From Aquilaria yunnanensis (Eukaryota; Streptophyta; Magnoliopsida; Malvales; Thymelaeaceae): a DNA stretch of 64,000 nucleotides. The first letter of the stretch is position 1, and each line of letters opens with the position of its first letter. The notes beneath the pieces were generated by a model that was given only the letters and a program-made list of their open reading frames with translations, did not search any database and was not told the DNA's origin. Shown piece after piece: positions 35,830 through 48,002 of this stretch. A program made the position numbers and the translations under genes. The stretch spans positions 9,550,501 through 9,614,500 of the forward strand of contig CM077599.1 of NCBI GenBank assembly GCA_039654915.1. Direction: 5' to 3'.

Positions 35830-37670
35830 AAGAAGTACGATAAGGAACTTAAATGCTACTGCGGTAAATGTCTTTTGCTTTGTGTTAACTTCCTTAGGTT
35901 TTGATATTAGTTACACTTGTACCCAACAAGCTGTTTCCAAACCCACTAATTTATCGTTATTTTTTTCAACAATAGCAGGGAAAGAGAGGCAGACAATTTT
36001 GCATTTAAAAAACAAATCTTATTATAACCTAAACTGTACAAGCCTTTTAACAATTATTAGACTGTTTCAGTTGATTTGGAGACGGTAGTTACCGAAGAAA
36101 AATTAAATTAGATAAAAAAAAGTTATATTAATCGATGTAACAGAAAAAAAAAATGAGAATCTCGAAACTTGTGGGTTAAAGTACGAAAGGGTACCAAATG
36201 TTGAGGGGGAAAAGTGTAGTTTGAGGGTGTTATATTTTATAGGGGAAGCTAAAAGAATGTGGGTAGGCATGTGATGATCTGACTCCAGTGTGTCGAATTA
36301 TGTGGTCCTCGTCACGTGTTCTTAACCACGTAAGGTTTCGCACGTTGCACAACCCATGGGCGTCTGTTTCTGTGTTCTCTTGGACGCTTTTCACCCCTTA
36401 AATTCTATTACAATTTCTCACACTATCAATATAGAAATGTTGTCTATTACATTATTATTATTAATCATTAACCTGTATTTACAACGGTTATGTGTACGAA
36501 AAATCCAAAAAACAAACAAACAAACAAACAATCCTAAAATCATATTTTGTTTCACATTGTATATGTTCAGGTGACATAATAGTTGCGGAACTATAATTTT
36601 TTGTTTAAGGGGCAAAGGAGGTGGCGATTGAGGAGGCAAGGCCAGGTGCGAGTAATGCGGTGGAGTCGTGAAGTGGAGGACACAAGTGGATGCAGTTGAG
36701 GGCCATTTAGGGGTTCTGTGAGAAATTGAAGAAGATGGATTAAGAGATTGGATGAAACGATGCTGTTTTGAGTGGAAGGGTAAGACCAAAAAATAACATT
36801 GTTTTACTTAATGGATAGGTGCACTTCCACTGCTTAGGATAGAATAAGAAATGTAGTCCCCAAATTTTTATCTATATGCCACACTGCCCTCATCTGTATA
36901 TTATTCCACTAAATTCAGGTGGAGAGTAGAATTTCACACAATCTTTTACTTTTTATAAGATAATCCGGTTAGTACTCATATTTTACGTATTTTTAAAATT
37001 TTTGGAGCCGCATCCCCTGCCCCATACTAGGTCTGCTACCGTAACATGCTATCTTTGTAATATTTACCAGAAAAAATTGTCAATTATACAAGGATTAAAG
37101 AAGTTAATAACGGTTATATAAAACTTGCCGCTAAACAATATTATAATAGCCAAGAATATCTTTGTAGTATTTACAAAAAAAAAATTATTAATCATACAGG
37201 ATAGAAGGAGTTGATAACGATAATATAAAAGGTTATAGCTAAAAGAATATTATTATGAAAGAAGTCTAATTATTAGCTCTTTAATATTTACAAAAAAAAC
37301 AGCAAAGAAAGTAAAAACAAAAAAAAAAACAAAAAGAACCCTGTGATGCATGATTTACTGCCAAGAATTAATTTAACAGTTAAACTTGACTGTAGCAATA
37401 TGTATTATTACTCATGTACGGAGCGTTTCTTTTTCCACAACCTCGCGGCCTCTCTCGCCTACGTGAACGCGAAGACGACAAGTAATGGTGGTGCTGCGTG
37501 CGTTCAACTGAAGGTCACATGCGTACAGGGGTAAGTGTGCATGGAGAATCTATTTAAGAGAGATTTTTAAATTTCCTTCGGAAAAAAAAAGGGGAAAAAA
37601 TCATTTTCAGCTGTATATATATTTTTAATATATAGTAGTCACTCATTTAAATTATATATCAATTGAAGAA
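35830..37670. other. Intergenic, nothing recognised
   Basis: Short frames at 36356-36789 on both strands lack recognised domains. There is a short (AAAC)n run near 36508-36530. Confidence 0.35.
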
Positions 37671-38259
37671 TTATATTTTAGAGAATATTACTCGCCACCC
37701 TCTCGAGATATACCCTAATCGACACTTATATCACCCTATTTCAAATACCTATAATTAGCCTCTAAAAATTTAACTCCATTAATAACAGTTATGACATAAA
37801 AGAGAAAATGTCTGCTTTTGTCCACCTATCTTGTTTGCCTAAAAATTTGCCCCACCAACTTCTACATCTAATAAGATAGGCTCTGCCTCCCTCCATCCTT
37901 CCCGTTCTCTTTCCTCCACCACATCATCGTCCATCATTTTGCACTGTAACCATCCCTGCCACTTTCTCCACCCTCAATGTCCCCCTATTCAGCAAGGACT
38001 CCACCATCTTATTGCCAATCTCACAATCAAAACCAGAGCCGATTCAGGAATCAACACAATTGGACAAAAGAAAATTTGATTCGGCCAGGCCGCCAATTCG
38101 GTGACATAGACCAGACGTGATTCAAGGAACCATATGTGATTCATGAACTTCTCCGCCTTCCTCAATCCAAACCTAGTCTCAATTCCCCTCAAGATTAATT
38201 GGCCAAGCTCCCTAATCAAAGCCAAGACCAAAGGGAGGCAGCGTCAAAGAAGAATAAGG

Positions 38260-38759
38260 TAGGGGTAATTACTATTCGGTCCAAACCGAAAAAACTGAAA
38301 AATTGAAATAATTTGATAATTCGGTTCAATTAAACTAGTAATTCGGTTTGGTTTTGGTTAAAATCGAATAATAAAAAATTTGGTTTCATCACAGTTTTAG
38401 TTTTGGACGATGGTTAATTCGGTTAATTTTTTTTATAAGATTTTTTCCAATTTTTTTCATGGACAATAAATCTACAAACCAACCCAAATTAGCTTAGATT
38501 CTTGTTTTCTTTCTTTCCATGAATAATAAATCTTCTATATTCAATGGAATTTATAAGGAAAAACAAAGTCTCTATCATAGAATCCCACTCTCATTTAATT
38601 GGTTTATTCAGTTTGGAACCGAACTAAACCAACATACTTCGGTTTGGTTTGTGTTCTGTTTTAGAGGCTAATTCGGTCTATTCAATTTCTTATAATCTAA
38701 AACCAAAAATCAAATAAATCAACTAATTTTCTTCGGTTTATACCGAATGATCACCCTTA
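38260..38759. mobile_element. hAT-type MITE nested in a Mutator-like element
   Basis: Starts 'taggggtaattactattcgg' and ends (inward) 'taagggtgatcattcggtat'. Both subterminal regions repeat 'attcggtt' and 'aaaccga' motifs. TAGGGGT ends with 'ttcggtt' repeats are typical of plant hAT MITEs. The flanking 8-mers GAATAAGG and GAGAAAGG match at 6 of 8. About 500 bp; no coding region. Confidence 0.7.
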
Positions 38760-38774
38760 GGAGAAAGGACAGAT

Positions 38775-39209
38775 TCACAAACGATTTGGAGTAGGAGAAG
38801 GACAAATCGCGAATGATTCACATTGGAGAGGGAGATGATTGCACTGATTCACAAATGATTCGAGTTCTGGTTCATTGGCAAAAGTCCAATCCGCTAGCAC
38901 TTCTCCACCGATAAGATTTAGCCTGAGGAAATCGGAGCTGAAATTGTAAAAATCTGCGGCTATACAGGTTGAATTGTTGAGATCTCCACCCATAAGGTTT
39001 CCTACGCTCTCCTCGATTTTCGCTTCACCCAGTAAAGCTCTAATTAAGAGCCCACATGGATTCGATGGCTTCAGTGGAGCTTTAAACTCATCTCCTCCCC
39101 CTTCTTCCTTTTCCTCAGGTTCTAATTCATGCGACTGAAGTTTGGGAAACGGCCCGGATGAATCTTTGACGATGATGACGACGATGAAACCAACCAACAA
39201 ACCAAGCAT
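38775..39209 (-). CDS. Uncharacterised open frame inside a Mutator-like element
   Basis: A 144-residue frame that I do not recognise. It opens with a hydrophobic stretch (about residues 2-15, 'LGLLVGFIVVIIV') that could be a signal anchor or membrane segment. An acidic, Gly-rich patch follows (about 30-41), then a mixed region with five Cys in the C-terminal two thirds. It lies wholly inside the 37681-39590 element, next to a nested hAT-type MITE that sits just downstream of its stop. It could be a captured exon, a relic of the element's own gene, or chance. There is no sign of splicing or expression. Confidence 0.25.
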   Translation of the reverse strand: MLGLLVGFIVVIIVKDSSGPFPKLQSHELEPEEKEEGGGDEFKAPLKPSNPCGLLIRALLGEAKIEESVGNLMGGDLNNSTCIAADFYNFSSDFLRLNLIGGEVLADWTFANEPELESFVNQCNHLPLQCESFAICPSPTPNRL

Positions 39210-39599
39210 GAGAGTTTTTTTCAGATGCTCTCACAACCGGGCTTCCCAGGCACTGTTAATTCTCTCCTTAATTGAAACTAGGGCTAGGGTTCGGATGGTC
39301 TGGGAGTACAAGGACGTCGGGGACCAATCAGACCAGAGAGCACAGAGAAAGTCAAAAGAGAGCTATGAGAGAGAATCATGTAATTTGGTTGAGAAAATGA
39401 AAGTGCAAAGTTTGAGGACAAAGTTTTTAATCAAGAAAGCTAGGATGGCAAATTTGGGCATTTTCTCTGTTTTTTCTTTTAATGGTCATTAACAGAGTTA
39501 GATTTAGAGAGATTAACTGTAGGTATTTGAAACAGAAGAAACATAAGTGTAGGTTAGGTCATACCTTAAAGGGATCTAAGTAATTTTTCCTATATTTTA

Positions 39600-41189
39600 T
39601 TTTTCAAGAAAAGAAACTTTATTCTAATTAAAATTGAGTTAAACAATATCTTACAAATCAATAGTTACATGAGATTTTAAGGGACAAGATGAACATAAAA
39701 TTGACAACCAACTAAACTCCTCATTCCTATGACATCTAATTAAAAGAAGAGAATCGAAATAAACCAAATCTTTTATGTATACCATAATAAATCTAGAATA
39801 GATAACTCACAAATAATTAGAATAAAAGCCCGAACCAAACTAATAATGTTCAGACAGTGCTCAAACCAATCAAATATCAAAGACCTAGAAAAATATTTAT
39901 TAAATACAAAAAGACTACCTATAAAACCTAAAAAATAAAGATTGATTTTATTCTATACAATCACCTCTATATCAGTTACCAATCGTCAAGACACCCTAAT
40001 AAACCTGAAATTCCAGTGAACCAGAGAAAAAAAACTTAGAACTGCCGCTGTCTGCCTACAATTGAATATTTATCCTGCAAGAGTCTTGAATCATAATTAA
40101 ACACCAAAATTTGAAGAAAGTTGCATTCACCATAAAATTTGATAGATAATTCGGATAGGGTTAGTTAAGCAATAAAAGGTAGGAGATAGAATTAAATCAG
40201 ATCCAGACCAAAGTTTGAATCTGGCTGGAAATAACAGATGAGAGTAGGGAATACGGTAGATGACAGGTTTTGGAAAGGATGGTGCTTTTAGGTCTTTGAA
40301 GTATTATATTTTAAGAACTTAAACAAAATACATTGAGAACTTTTTCTTTTTGTAAACAAAAATATGTTTTTTGTAGGGGTAATATTTAATTGAATGTTAA
40401 GTTTGATATATTCGGTTATTTTTGGTAACATTATTTTTTTTAATCAAAACCAATAAATGAGTGAAAAGACCGATTTTATATATAAATTCGCCATGGTGGA
40501 AACAGATTTATTATGACTAAATTGAACGCCCCTAACCCTAAGTTGATTAAGATGATCAGAGGACAAAAATCATGGTACGTGGGAGTAAGATTAATTATGA
40601 TGCATGATGGGGAGATGGAACTATAAATTCCTAGGGTAACAAGAAAATATCATAAGCTTCAACCACGTATCTACTGATTCAGGGGTTTTGAAGTTTTGGC
40701 TGTGACAATTGTAGTAAGTAATTGGGTGTAGAAGAAACAGGAGCCGCATCTGGGACCGGGGGGCGGGGGTGCCACTTTGATATGGGCGTGAAGGGCCGGT
40801 TGGAGTTGGCTGGCTCCAACTGGCGCTGTCAACAGTCAAGCAGGTACGCCCCGTGAAACGTCTTCGTTCCTCCCAAGATTGTTGCGCTGCCTTCAACCTT
40901 TGACCTTCGTAATTCTGTTTCTGCCCTGCCCTCCTCCGTTGAGACGGACCATTGACAGGCCTGAAAATGTGAAGACTAGTAGCCTAGACTAGATGATAAA
41001 TTATAAAGATTTGAAATCAATTTGTGATGAAATTGAGGTTTAAAATCAACATACAATCACAGTTAAAAATTTGGAATAGTGATGCTTTTCATCCATTTGC
41101 TTCATCCTCATGACTGAGCTAAAGCTTCCCCACCTAAAACAAGATTTGACACAGCCCAAGGCATTACAATAAAAGGTTAGACTAATCCA
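39600..41189. other. Intergenic, nothing recognised
   Basis: A GC-richer patch at about 40740-40940 is open on the minus strand for 91 residues (40621-40896) but shows no domain. Confidence 0.35.
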
Positions 41190-41470
41190 ACATATTTTTA
41201 TATCCTTTTGTTTTGAAATGAATGTTATTTAAAAGTTAATATTATATTAGTAGAATAATCCATATAATTGCATTTTTAATAATGTAATTGAATTTTCTTA
41301 TGAATTTCTTACTTAATCAACATAAACAATTAAAAAAATACACTAAAAAAATCTTATTCAATGAATTATTATATCCTAATATTATATTTTAAGTGACATT
41401 TCAGTTCTTAAAAAATTATAAAATAAAAATAATATATTTTAGATTAATTCAATTTAATGGCAAACGAATT
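41190..41470. repeat. Diverged copy of MITE family A
   Basis: Keeps 'taaaagttaatattatatta', 'gaataatccatataatt' and the right-arm block 'attattatatcctaatatta' in the family order. The ends are badly eroded. Confidence 0.45.
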
Positions 41471-42840
41471 CAAGTACTAGTATGTTGTATTTGTTTTTTC
41501 TTTCTATTTTAGGTATATATTTCTCAAGTGATGTTATATCTATGGAAACTAACATCAAAGTGAAACTTTCAAAAATATATACTAATTGGTGAAGTATTTA
41601 CATATATATGCCATAGTCATTTCCTTTTTTTTTTTTTTTTGCAGCTGCTCTTTCACTCATGATGTGTATAGTCGAGCCACATGAATAGAGGGCCGCACAG
41701 ATGGATAAAGCAAATCTACTTGTTAAAGAATAACTTCAGAAGTAAATTAACTGTGGGAAAAATTTGCAAAGTCACTCTTCCAGCAACCATCTGCCACATT
41801 TTGAAAGAGTGAAATAGCGGACGCTTTAAGGACAAGTAGTTAAGTCCAACAAATCGTAGATAAAATCTGATTTGATCGTTTGTGTTCGGTTGAGTCATTT
41901 AGATTTCATGAGAATCGATAAATGGAAAGAAGTTTTTAGTTCTTAAATTATGTTTTGTCGAGTCCCTGATATATATGCCAGGATCGATGTTTTTGTATAT
42001 TTATTTTTTCTTTATAAAGATTTTCAATCCCAGAAAAAAGAAAAGAAAAAAAAACTGGCAGTGAATGCTGCTTCAATACGATTTATAAAACCCATTACTG
42101 TGCATGTCTGCGTTTAAACTTATTCATATTGCAAACCAGAAATTTTTTTTCAGTCTCCCCCGCTGCTTCTTGATATAATTTAATTGAGAATGGAAGGAGT
42201 TTGATTCGAGCATTGCTTTTTGGTAATATTTATGAACAGTTAAGTTTTCTTATGGGATAAAAAAACATAGTCGAGCCGTAAATATTCACAAAATTAACAA
42301 AGTTTTGTTTTTTAATTCTATACACGTAAAATTAAATTAGCTGATTATGGCTTTCATAAACTAATAGAATGTGGCATCGATTCAGCTTTTGTCCCTCCAG
42401 TGCGGAGTTTAATCTATTCCAGGTAAAATTCGTCTGTTGTTTTCTCAAAATAGTAATGAGTTATTTTAATTTTCATTTTTTTTTCTAAACCAGTGCTATT
42501 TAAAAATAAATATTCTATTTATTTAATAATCATTTAAATAATATTTTTTAGAAATTATTTTTTTTTATTTTTTCATACCAAATTCAAAAAATGAATAAAA
42601 ATATTTATTTTTTAAAAAAAATATTTTAAAAGTGACTTTTGTGACTTTAATAATGTAGAGGCTTTAATAGTATATACATTAAGTAAATATGACAGTATAT
42701 TAGAAATAATCATTAATAACTATTTTTAAGAAAAAAATCCGTCAAACGCACATTTTTGGGCCAATGAAAGTAATTTTCAGCATTTACATTCACGGAACGG
42801 AAGTGATATTAAAATAAGAATCTGATGGGTGAAATGCATC
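41471..42840. other. AT-rich intergenic, nothing recognised
   Basis: No gene or bounded element seen. Confidence 0.35.
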
Positions 42841-42845
42841 AAAAC

Positions 42846-44345
42846 TCCTAAGTCTTTCATTCCCATTGTGAATTGGTCCTTCATTTTGTTACATACTAAA
42901 CATAAACCTTTACAATTTATTACATATTAGTCCTTAGCTTTAAGTAAGACTCAATTGACTTATAACTCTGATTTTCAATTTAATTTTCTTTAGAGCTAAG
43001 AATTAATATGCAATAAATTGTAAAGATTTAAGAACAATATGCAATAGGAGTAAAAACCAAATTTACCACTCAAAAATATTGAAAGGACCAAATTCATCAT
43101 CAAACTTTCAAAAGTACTAAATTTCATATTAAACTTTACTTTCAAGACCAAATTTATCACTGTTGTTACAAAAAGTAGCATAGATGTCACTCATTTGTTA
43201 AATGACTATCAAGTTGAAGTGGAAAATAACAGTTTTGGTTTTGGTTCTTTACATTTCTTCTACTAGTGTCTTAACTTTTCCCATCTAATGATCATACCAT
43301 CTTCTTCAAGAATAGGAAGACCACTCTCTTGTTGACAACGTCATCCAGCCACCGCTCTACTGCTATACACTCCTAAACTCATGAGCCCTCATCTATGGCA
43401 TCCCGCACCCACCATACAAGCATAACCGAAACTTCGGACTCAACTTACCCATATTTAACTTGAACCACTCCTTGAAAAAATTGGTTCATTAGATGCAAAA
43501 TAGGATCATCTACTTTTAGTGGAGAGTGTCGGACAGTATGCTAGAATGGTATCTAGATATTAGATGTGGAAAATGTTATTATCACAAGTTCATAATGGCA
43601 GTTGATGACTTTTCCTAAAAAGACTTTTTGAAACGAAAAATGGGAATTGCTCAAAATCATTAATACTTCTTATTTTATTTGAAACTGTTGCAATAAGAAA
43701 TAGAAAAATTGTTAATTCAATCTACTACGTAGACCCCCTAATTTACTAGTCCTCTATTAATTGAGATTCAATTCAAAGCAATATTAATTTTCCAATGTTC
43801 AAGTTGTTGCTATCAGACTTTGTATATACCTCCTTAATTTTTTCTTTTTGAACATCTTTGGCTAGGAAATAAAAAAGGAGAAATAAAGAAAAAGAAAAAG
43901 TAATCGGACCAACCTTGGAATAAGTATCTACAAAAGTAGCTTTCCAAGATAATTTAAATCGGCTTCAATCACGTGAAGAAGATGTTAAAGAAATGGGAAA
44001 GGGAAGTGGCAGAGGAACTAAGCTTCCAAAGGATGGAAACGAAGAGATTGTCAAGCAATTGGTTGAAGAAGATGTCACGATCATAAGATGGACAAAGCTA
44101 GAGCAATAGTTGAAAAAATAAATAAAAAAGAAGGATTAAAATTGTTATTTTCCCTGCATTTGATGGTTAATTAATGACAATAATAAATTTAGTTTCAAAG
44201 TAAAGAACGGTATTAGATTTAGTTCTCTTAAAAACTTGATGATAAATTTAATCTTCTCAATACTTTTCAGTGATAAATTTAATACTTAATTCTGCGCAAT
44301 GAAAGACCAATTGACAGTGTGAATCAAAGCTCAGATACTTTTGGG
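42846..44345. repeat. Foldback MITE split by a Mutator-like insertion
   Basis: The left arm (42846-42960) reads 'ttgtgaattggtccttcatt' and then 'cctttacaatttattacata'. The right arm is in two pieces: 42985-43045 (complement of 'tttacaatttattgcatatt') and 44292-44345 (complement of 'ctgtcaattggtctttcatt'). Joined, these rebuild the mirror of the left arm, so the Mutator-like element at 43046-44291 landed inside the right arm. Confidence 0.7.
43046..44291. mobile_element. Mutator-like non-autonomous element in a MITE
   Basis: Inverted ends of about 115 bp: left 'aggagtaaaaaccaaattta', right (inward) 'agaattaagtattaaattta'. Both continue with 'tattga.a', 'aaatt.atcatcaa.ttt' and 'ctaaat' blocks. 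Flanking 9-mers ATATGCAAT (43037-43045) and CTGCGCAAT (44292-44300) match at 6 of 9, so the insertion is old. The interior has no recognised domain. Confidence 0.65.
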
Positions 44346-44780
44346 TGCTTTTTACGTGGAGAAAGGGGGCCGGAGGATTTATGATAAGAAGAAAATATGC
44401 ACCGCAGATTCCATTACACATGGTACAAAATTGGTGGCGTGGACTGGAGGGGTGTCGTGTTGTCTTGGGACACAACACACAACATGACAATTGACAGGCC
44501 CTCCCCTCCGCGGTCTGCACCCCACCTGAATTGAAGTCAGTAACGGAAGTGCTCTACGCTACGCAGATTCCGACCAAATCTACCTAAACCCCCTTACCCA
44601 ACTAACCTTCTGTAGTAAAAACCGAACCGACGTCCCCTGGCACATATTAGAAAACTAGACGCTCTAGAGCCCAAAAAATTAAATCATAAAGAGATACTAG
44701 CTGCCACTGCACTACTACCAACAAACATGATCATCATCTTTATATTATAAACCCCCCCCCCAAACTGAATCCCTCCTCTC
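44346..44780. other. Intergenic 3' of the PLATZ gene
   Basis: No gene seen. A run of ten C lies near 44751-44761. Confidence 0.4.
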
Positions 44781-44786
44781 TTTATT
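44781..44786 (-). terminator. Possible poly(A) signal of the PLATZ gene
   Basis: TTTATT on the plus strand gives AATAAA on the minus strand, 65-70 bases downstream of the PLATZ stop codon. Plant signals are loose, so this is a candidate only. Confidence 0.4.
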
Positions 44787-44850
44787 TAGCTCCTCCTTAA
44801 TCTTCTCCTGTTTCAAACTGATCATACAAGGCATGCATTAGTTGGTGGGT

Positions 44851-46786
44851 CTAGGACATGGGAGCCCTTTGAGGGGCGCCCTTTCTTCTGTTGCTAAGGG
44901 ACAGAACAATGCCTCCAAGGAAGCCGCTCCCCTTGGGCCTGCTATTCCTCCTCCCCACAACCTCGGCTTCGGACCTACTCATGCTCTCGTTGGAACAGGA
45001 GGAGCCCCTGTACTCCTCCAACACTGAGTTTGGAGTGATGGTATTCATGTGCTCTTCTTCCATCAACTCCGGTGGATCGAATTGTGAGAAGGTGAAATCG
45101 GATTCGTGGATATGGTATATTATGGTCGATAAATCTACGCCTTGGTCCGTGAGGTGATCAACCTGCATGCAGCACCGGATCAGTAGGCCCAATTCAGTAA
45201 CAATCAATCAATGCCATTCTATATATATGCTACCTATGTCAGTAATTAAACCAAGACACAAACAATTCTTTGGAGGTAAACCAATTTTGAGACCCCTCCC
45301 TATATTTAGTGACACCCAGCTTATTACTAGCTACAGAAATTGATTAGACAGAGCTAGCTAGTTATTGCTGTTTACTTAATTTGTTCGTGTCACCCTCTAG
45401 TTTATATTATTGAGTTGAATATGCATATATACATATATAGATTGGATAAATAAGTTGATTTTTGGTGAATGGAAACATACATACATACATATATATATAT
45501 GTATATATATGCATGCACATAAATTGAAATGAGGAATTAATTAAAGGACAGGGCGAGGATGGGGACCTTGCATGAGAGAGAACAGAAGTGGAAAGGCTCC
45601 TGAAGAATCCTGTCACAAGTGAAGCAAATGTTGGCAGAGCCTTTACAAGACCTTGACTGGGGCCTCTGGTTCAAGAAAATCACTTTGGCTCCATTTATAG
45701 TATATGGCTGCGAAAATACACACCCCACAATCATTAGCTATATATATATATAAATATATTAACAACTCAATATTCTAATTAAATTATATATCCACCTGCT
45801 GCTGCAACCCAAGCCTCCAGTGATTCCTTACATGCATGCATATATATTACATACGTGTACACCTTAATAAAACAAATTAATCCTCGACTAGACCTGATGC
45901 ACGTAGCGTTTCAAGTCTTGAAGTTGTCACAAATTAAGCATCAAGTTACCTGAATGTAGGAGCAGTCAATGAGCTTCTCCAGATCATCCAATCGAATCAC
46001 ATCGTGGTAAACGTATCGCCTTACCTGCAGTGGAAGGAAAGGATTAAATTCAACCATGCATCTAGCTAATTATAATAATTACCTGTGTTTGTGCCTAATT
46101 AATATACTATATATGATCTGGCTTGAATGATGATGATTAATTAATTGATCAGAATGAGATACCATATGTGTGTGTATCAGTTAATGTGTAAAAAATGCTA
46201 GCTAACTGAAATATATGTATATATAGCAATAATTTGTAAGTGGCCAGGGATGTTCACAAGGCCAACTCAACTGTAATTCTTCATAATTTTAGAAAATTTA
46301 ACCAGGTAATTAAAAATGTTTGTTTGCTGCAGCGGTCTTGAAATTCAGGTGAGAACAGTAATTAAGCTGGCTGCGGCCTTTGGCTTAAGGAGAAAAGAAT
46401 AAAGAAATAAGCTCAGTTTGGGGGAAACTGTAAAGAAATTACTACTGGTAATAATTGAGGAAATGTACAGAGAGAAATTGGTCAAACTTTCGCTTTCTTT
46501 GAAAGCAACAGCTGATAAAGCTTTGCAGGGCCAAAAAATGGATAAAAAAAGAAATCTACTATAAATGGGAAGCAACCCAAATCCGAAAAGTTGGAAACTG
46601 GGGATCAAGTAAGCACATGATGCTAAAACCTTTCCGCAAAAACAATACAAGTTAAAACATACCTTATATAAGCATTTATATAGTAATCCAAATAGATAGA
46701 TACATAGATATAAAGTGGACAACTATATTAATTAAGAATCCACCAAGAGTGTTTTGTTGTTTGGAAGGATCTAAGCGACTGATGAG

Positions 46787-46841
<55 letters not shown>

Positions 46842-47649
46842 TATCAGGAATTAATTAATTTGGGGATTTAGAATTAAGGAGCACTAGCTATGTACTCTAT
46901 TAATTAAGAACCAAAATTAAACAAGAATCCCACTTTAAAGTAGGTAATGAGATGATCAGACAGCTTAATCAATTAGTACTCCATAAAGGATTTATACCTG
47001 AGAATTAGAGGAGAACCAGTAACCAAATTACTTGTTTTATAAGGGAGGAAAAACAAGGAAGGATTGAAAATCGACAGAAAATTCTCGAATTCCAGACACA
47101 AATAGACAAAGTAATTCTGGGGAATTTCAGATAGAATTAACCAAGGGAATTGCAATTCGGCTGCAGGAGAATCCTTGTATTTCAACTAAAGAAAGTGAGA
47201 CAGCTGCATGGAAGCAAGAAGAGTAGCGATGGCAGAAGAGAAAGAAATAATTGAGCTGGAAAAATATATAGCAAGCATTAATTTGTAACCGGGAACATTT
47301 GTATTCATGAAGGGATAAGAAAGAAAAATTTAAGGGAGCGGCCAGCTGCCTAGAAAAGAAGCAAGGGAAATTAATTGAGAACGAAGAAGGTAGCTATAGT
47401 GTATTTATGATCTAGGGGGAAGTGAAAGTAATTAGATTAGAAAAATTAGGAGGAAATTAAGGAGATGGTAAAGAGGACCTGAAGAAGAGGATGGGAGCGG
47501 TGGGAGGGGAGGCAGTGGGGGCAGATGCTGAGGCAGCAGAGGAGGCAGAAGACGTTCTTCTCATTCTTGCGGCGGGCGTGGTGGGACCCGCAGACCCCGA
47601 AGAAGGTCTCCGCCATGAGCCCCGCCAGCCATGCAGGCTTCGCTACCAT
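44851..47649 (-). CDS. PLATZ zinc-dependent DNA-binding transcription factor
   Basis: PLATZ proteins are plant nuclear factors that bind A/T-rich DNA through two zinc motifs; members also contact RNA polymerase III. Four exons join in phase, each at GT/AG: 47479-47649, 45950-46024, 45567-45707 and 44851-45162 (introns 1454, 242 and 404 nt), giving 232 residues, normal for the family. The first zinc motif fits C-x2-H-x11-C-x2-C-x4-C-x2-C-x3-H-x2-H (C20, H23, C35, C38, C43, C46, H50, H53). The second fits C-x2-C-x10-C-x3-C (C110, C113, C124, C128). 'RRYVYHD', 'DLEKLIDCS' and 'YTINGAKV' are family blocks. The C-terminal ~100 residues are Ser/Arg-rich, ending near 'RRKGAPQRAP'. The start is the ATG of 'MVAKPAWL', which matches relatives; the frame extends three codons further only through TTG. 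Exact orthologue not assigned. Confidence 0.93.
46790..46835. repeat. (AT)n microsatellite in PLATZ intron 1
   Basis: An (AT)n run of about 45 bases, followed by a shorter 'atatatat' echo. A likely length polymorphism. Confidence 0.9.
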
Positions 47650-47680
47650 TCTGATCAATCTCTTTCTGGCTACCCTTCCC

Positions 47681-47690
47681 TTATATATAA
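47681..47690 (-). promoter_or_regulatory. TATA-like box close to the PLATZ start codon
   Basis: TTATATATAA lies 31-41 bases upstream of the chosen ATG. If it is the working TATA box, the 5' leader would be almost absent; more likely transcription starts further upstream and this element is incidental. Confidence 0.35.
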
Positions 47691-47976
47691 GTATGTGTGT
47701 ATAAGTCCTCCTTGCTAATGCTAGCTAATTATCTCTTCTTTTCTTTTCTCGATCGCCGCCGCCGTAGCCTTGTTCTTCTTTCTTCTTGTTGGTGGGGATG
47801 CAGTTGGGGATGTTGTGTGGGTATAAGTCTGCAGTACGAACTAGGCAGGAGTCTCTCTCATCGCGCTTCAGCTTCCCATTTCTTCTCTCCATTTTATAAT
47901 ATACTACTCGTAGCTAGTGAAGCCACGCCTGCAGCCGAGCTGAGTCACTAACGCAGCGGATACTGTCATGCTCCGA

Positions 47977-48002
47977 CTCTCTCTCTCTCTCTCTCTCTCT
48001 TT
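47977..48002 (-). repeat. (GA)n tract upstream of PLATZ
   Basis: A (CT)n run on the plus strand, so (GA)n on the gene's strand, about 330 bases upstream of the ATG. GA repeats in plant promoters are bound by BPC/GAGA-binding factors; a regulatory role here is an inference. Confidence 0.6.

Larger units (their letters stand above)
37681..39590. mobile_element. Mutator-like element, possible gene capture
   Basis: Flanked by the perfect 9-bp duplication TATATTTTA (37672-37680 and 39591-39599). The inverted ends extend for over 130 bp: the left arm has 'tttcaaatacctataatta' and the right arm, inward, 'tttcaaatacctacagtta', then 'aactc.gttaat' and 'agagaaaatg' on both sides. The 1.9-kb interior has minus-strand open frames (38775-39209 and 37989-38231) with no transposase motif, so it may carry captured host sequence. 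A hAT-type element is nested at 38260-38759. Confidence 0.8.

Noticed and set aside
46345..46722. 125-residue minus-strand frame
   Set aside because: Lies inside PLATZ intron 1; hydrophobic, T-rich translation without family features.
47446..47658. PLATZ start at 47658
   Set aside because: That codon is TTG; the family start and first ATG is at 47649.
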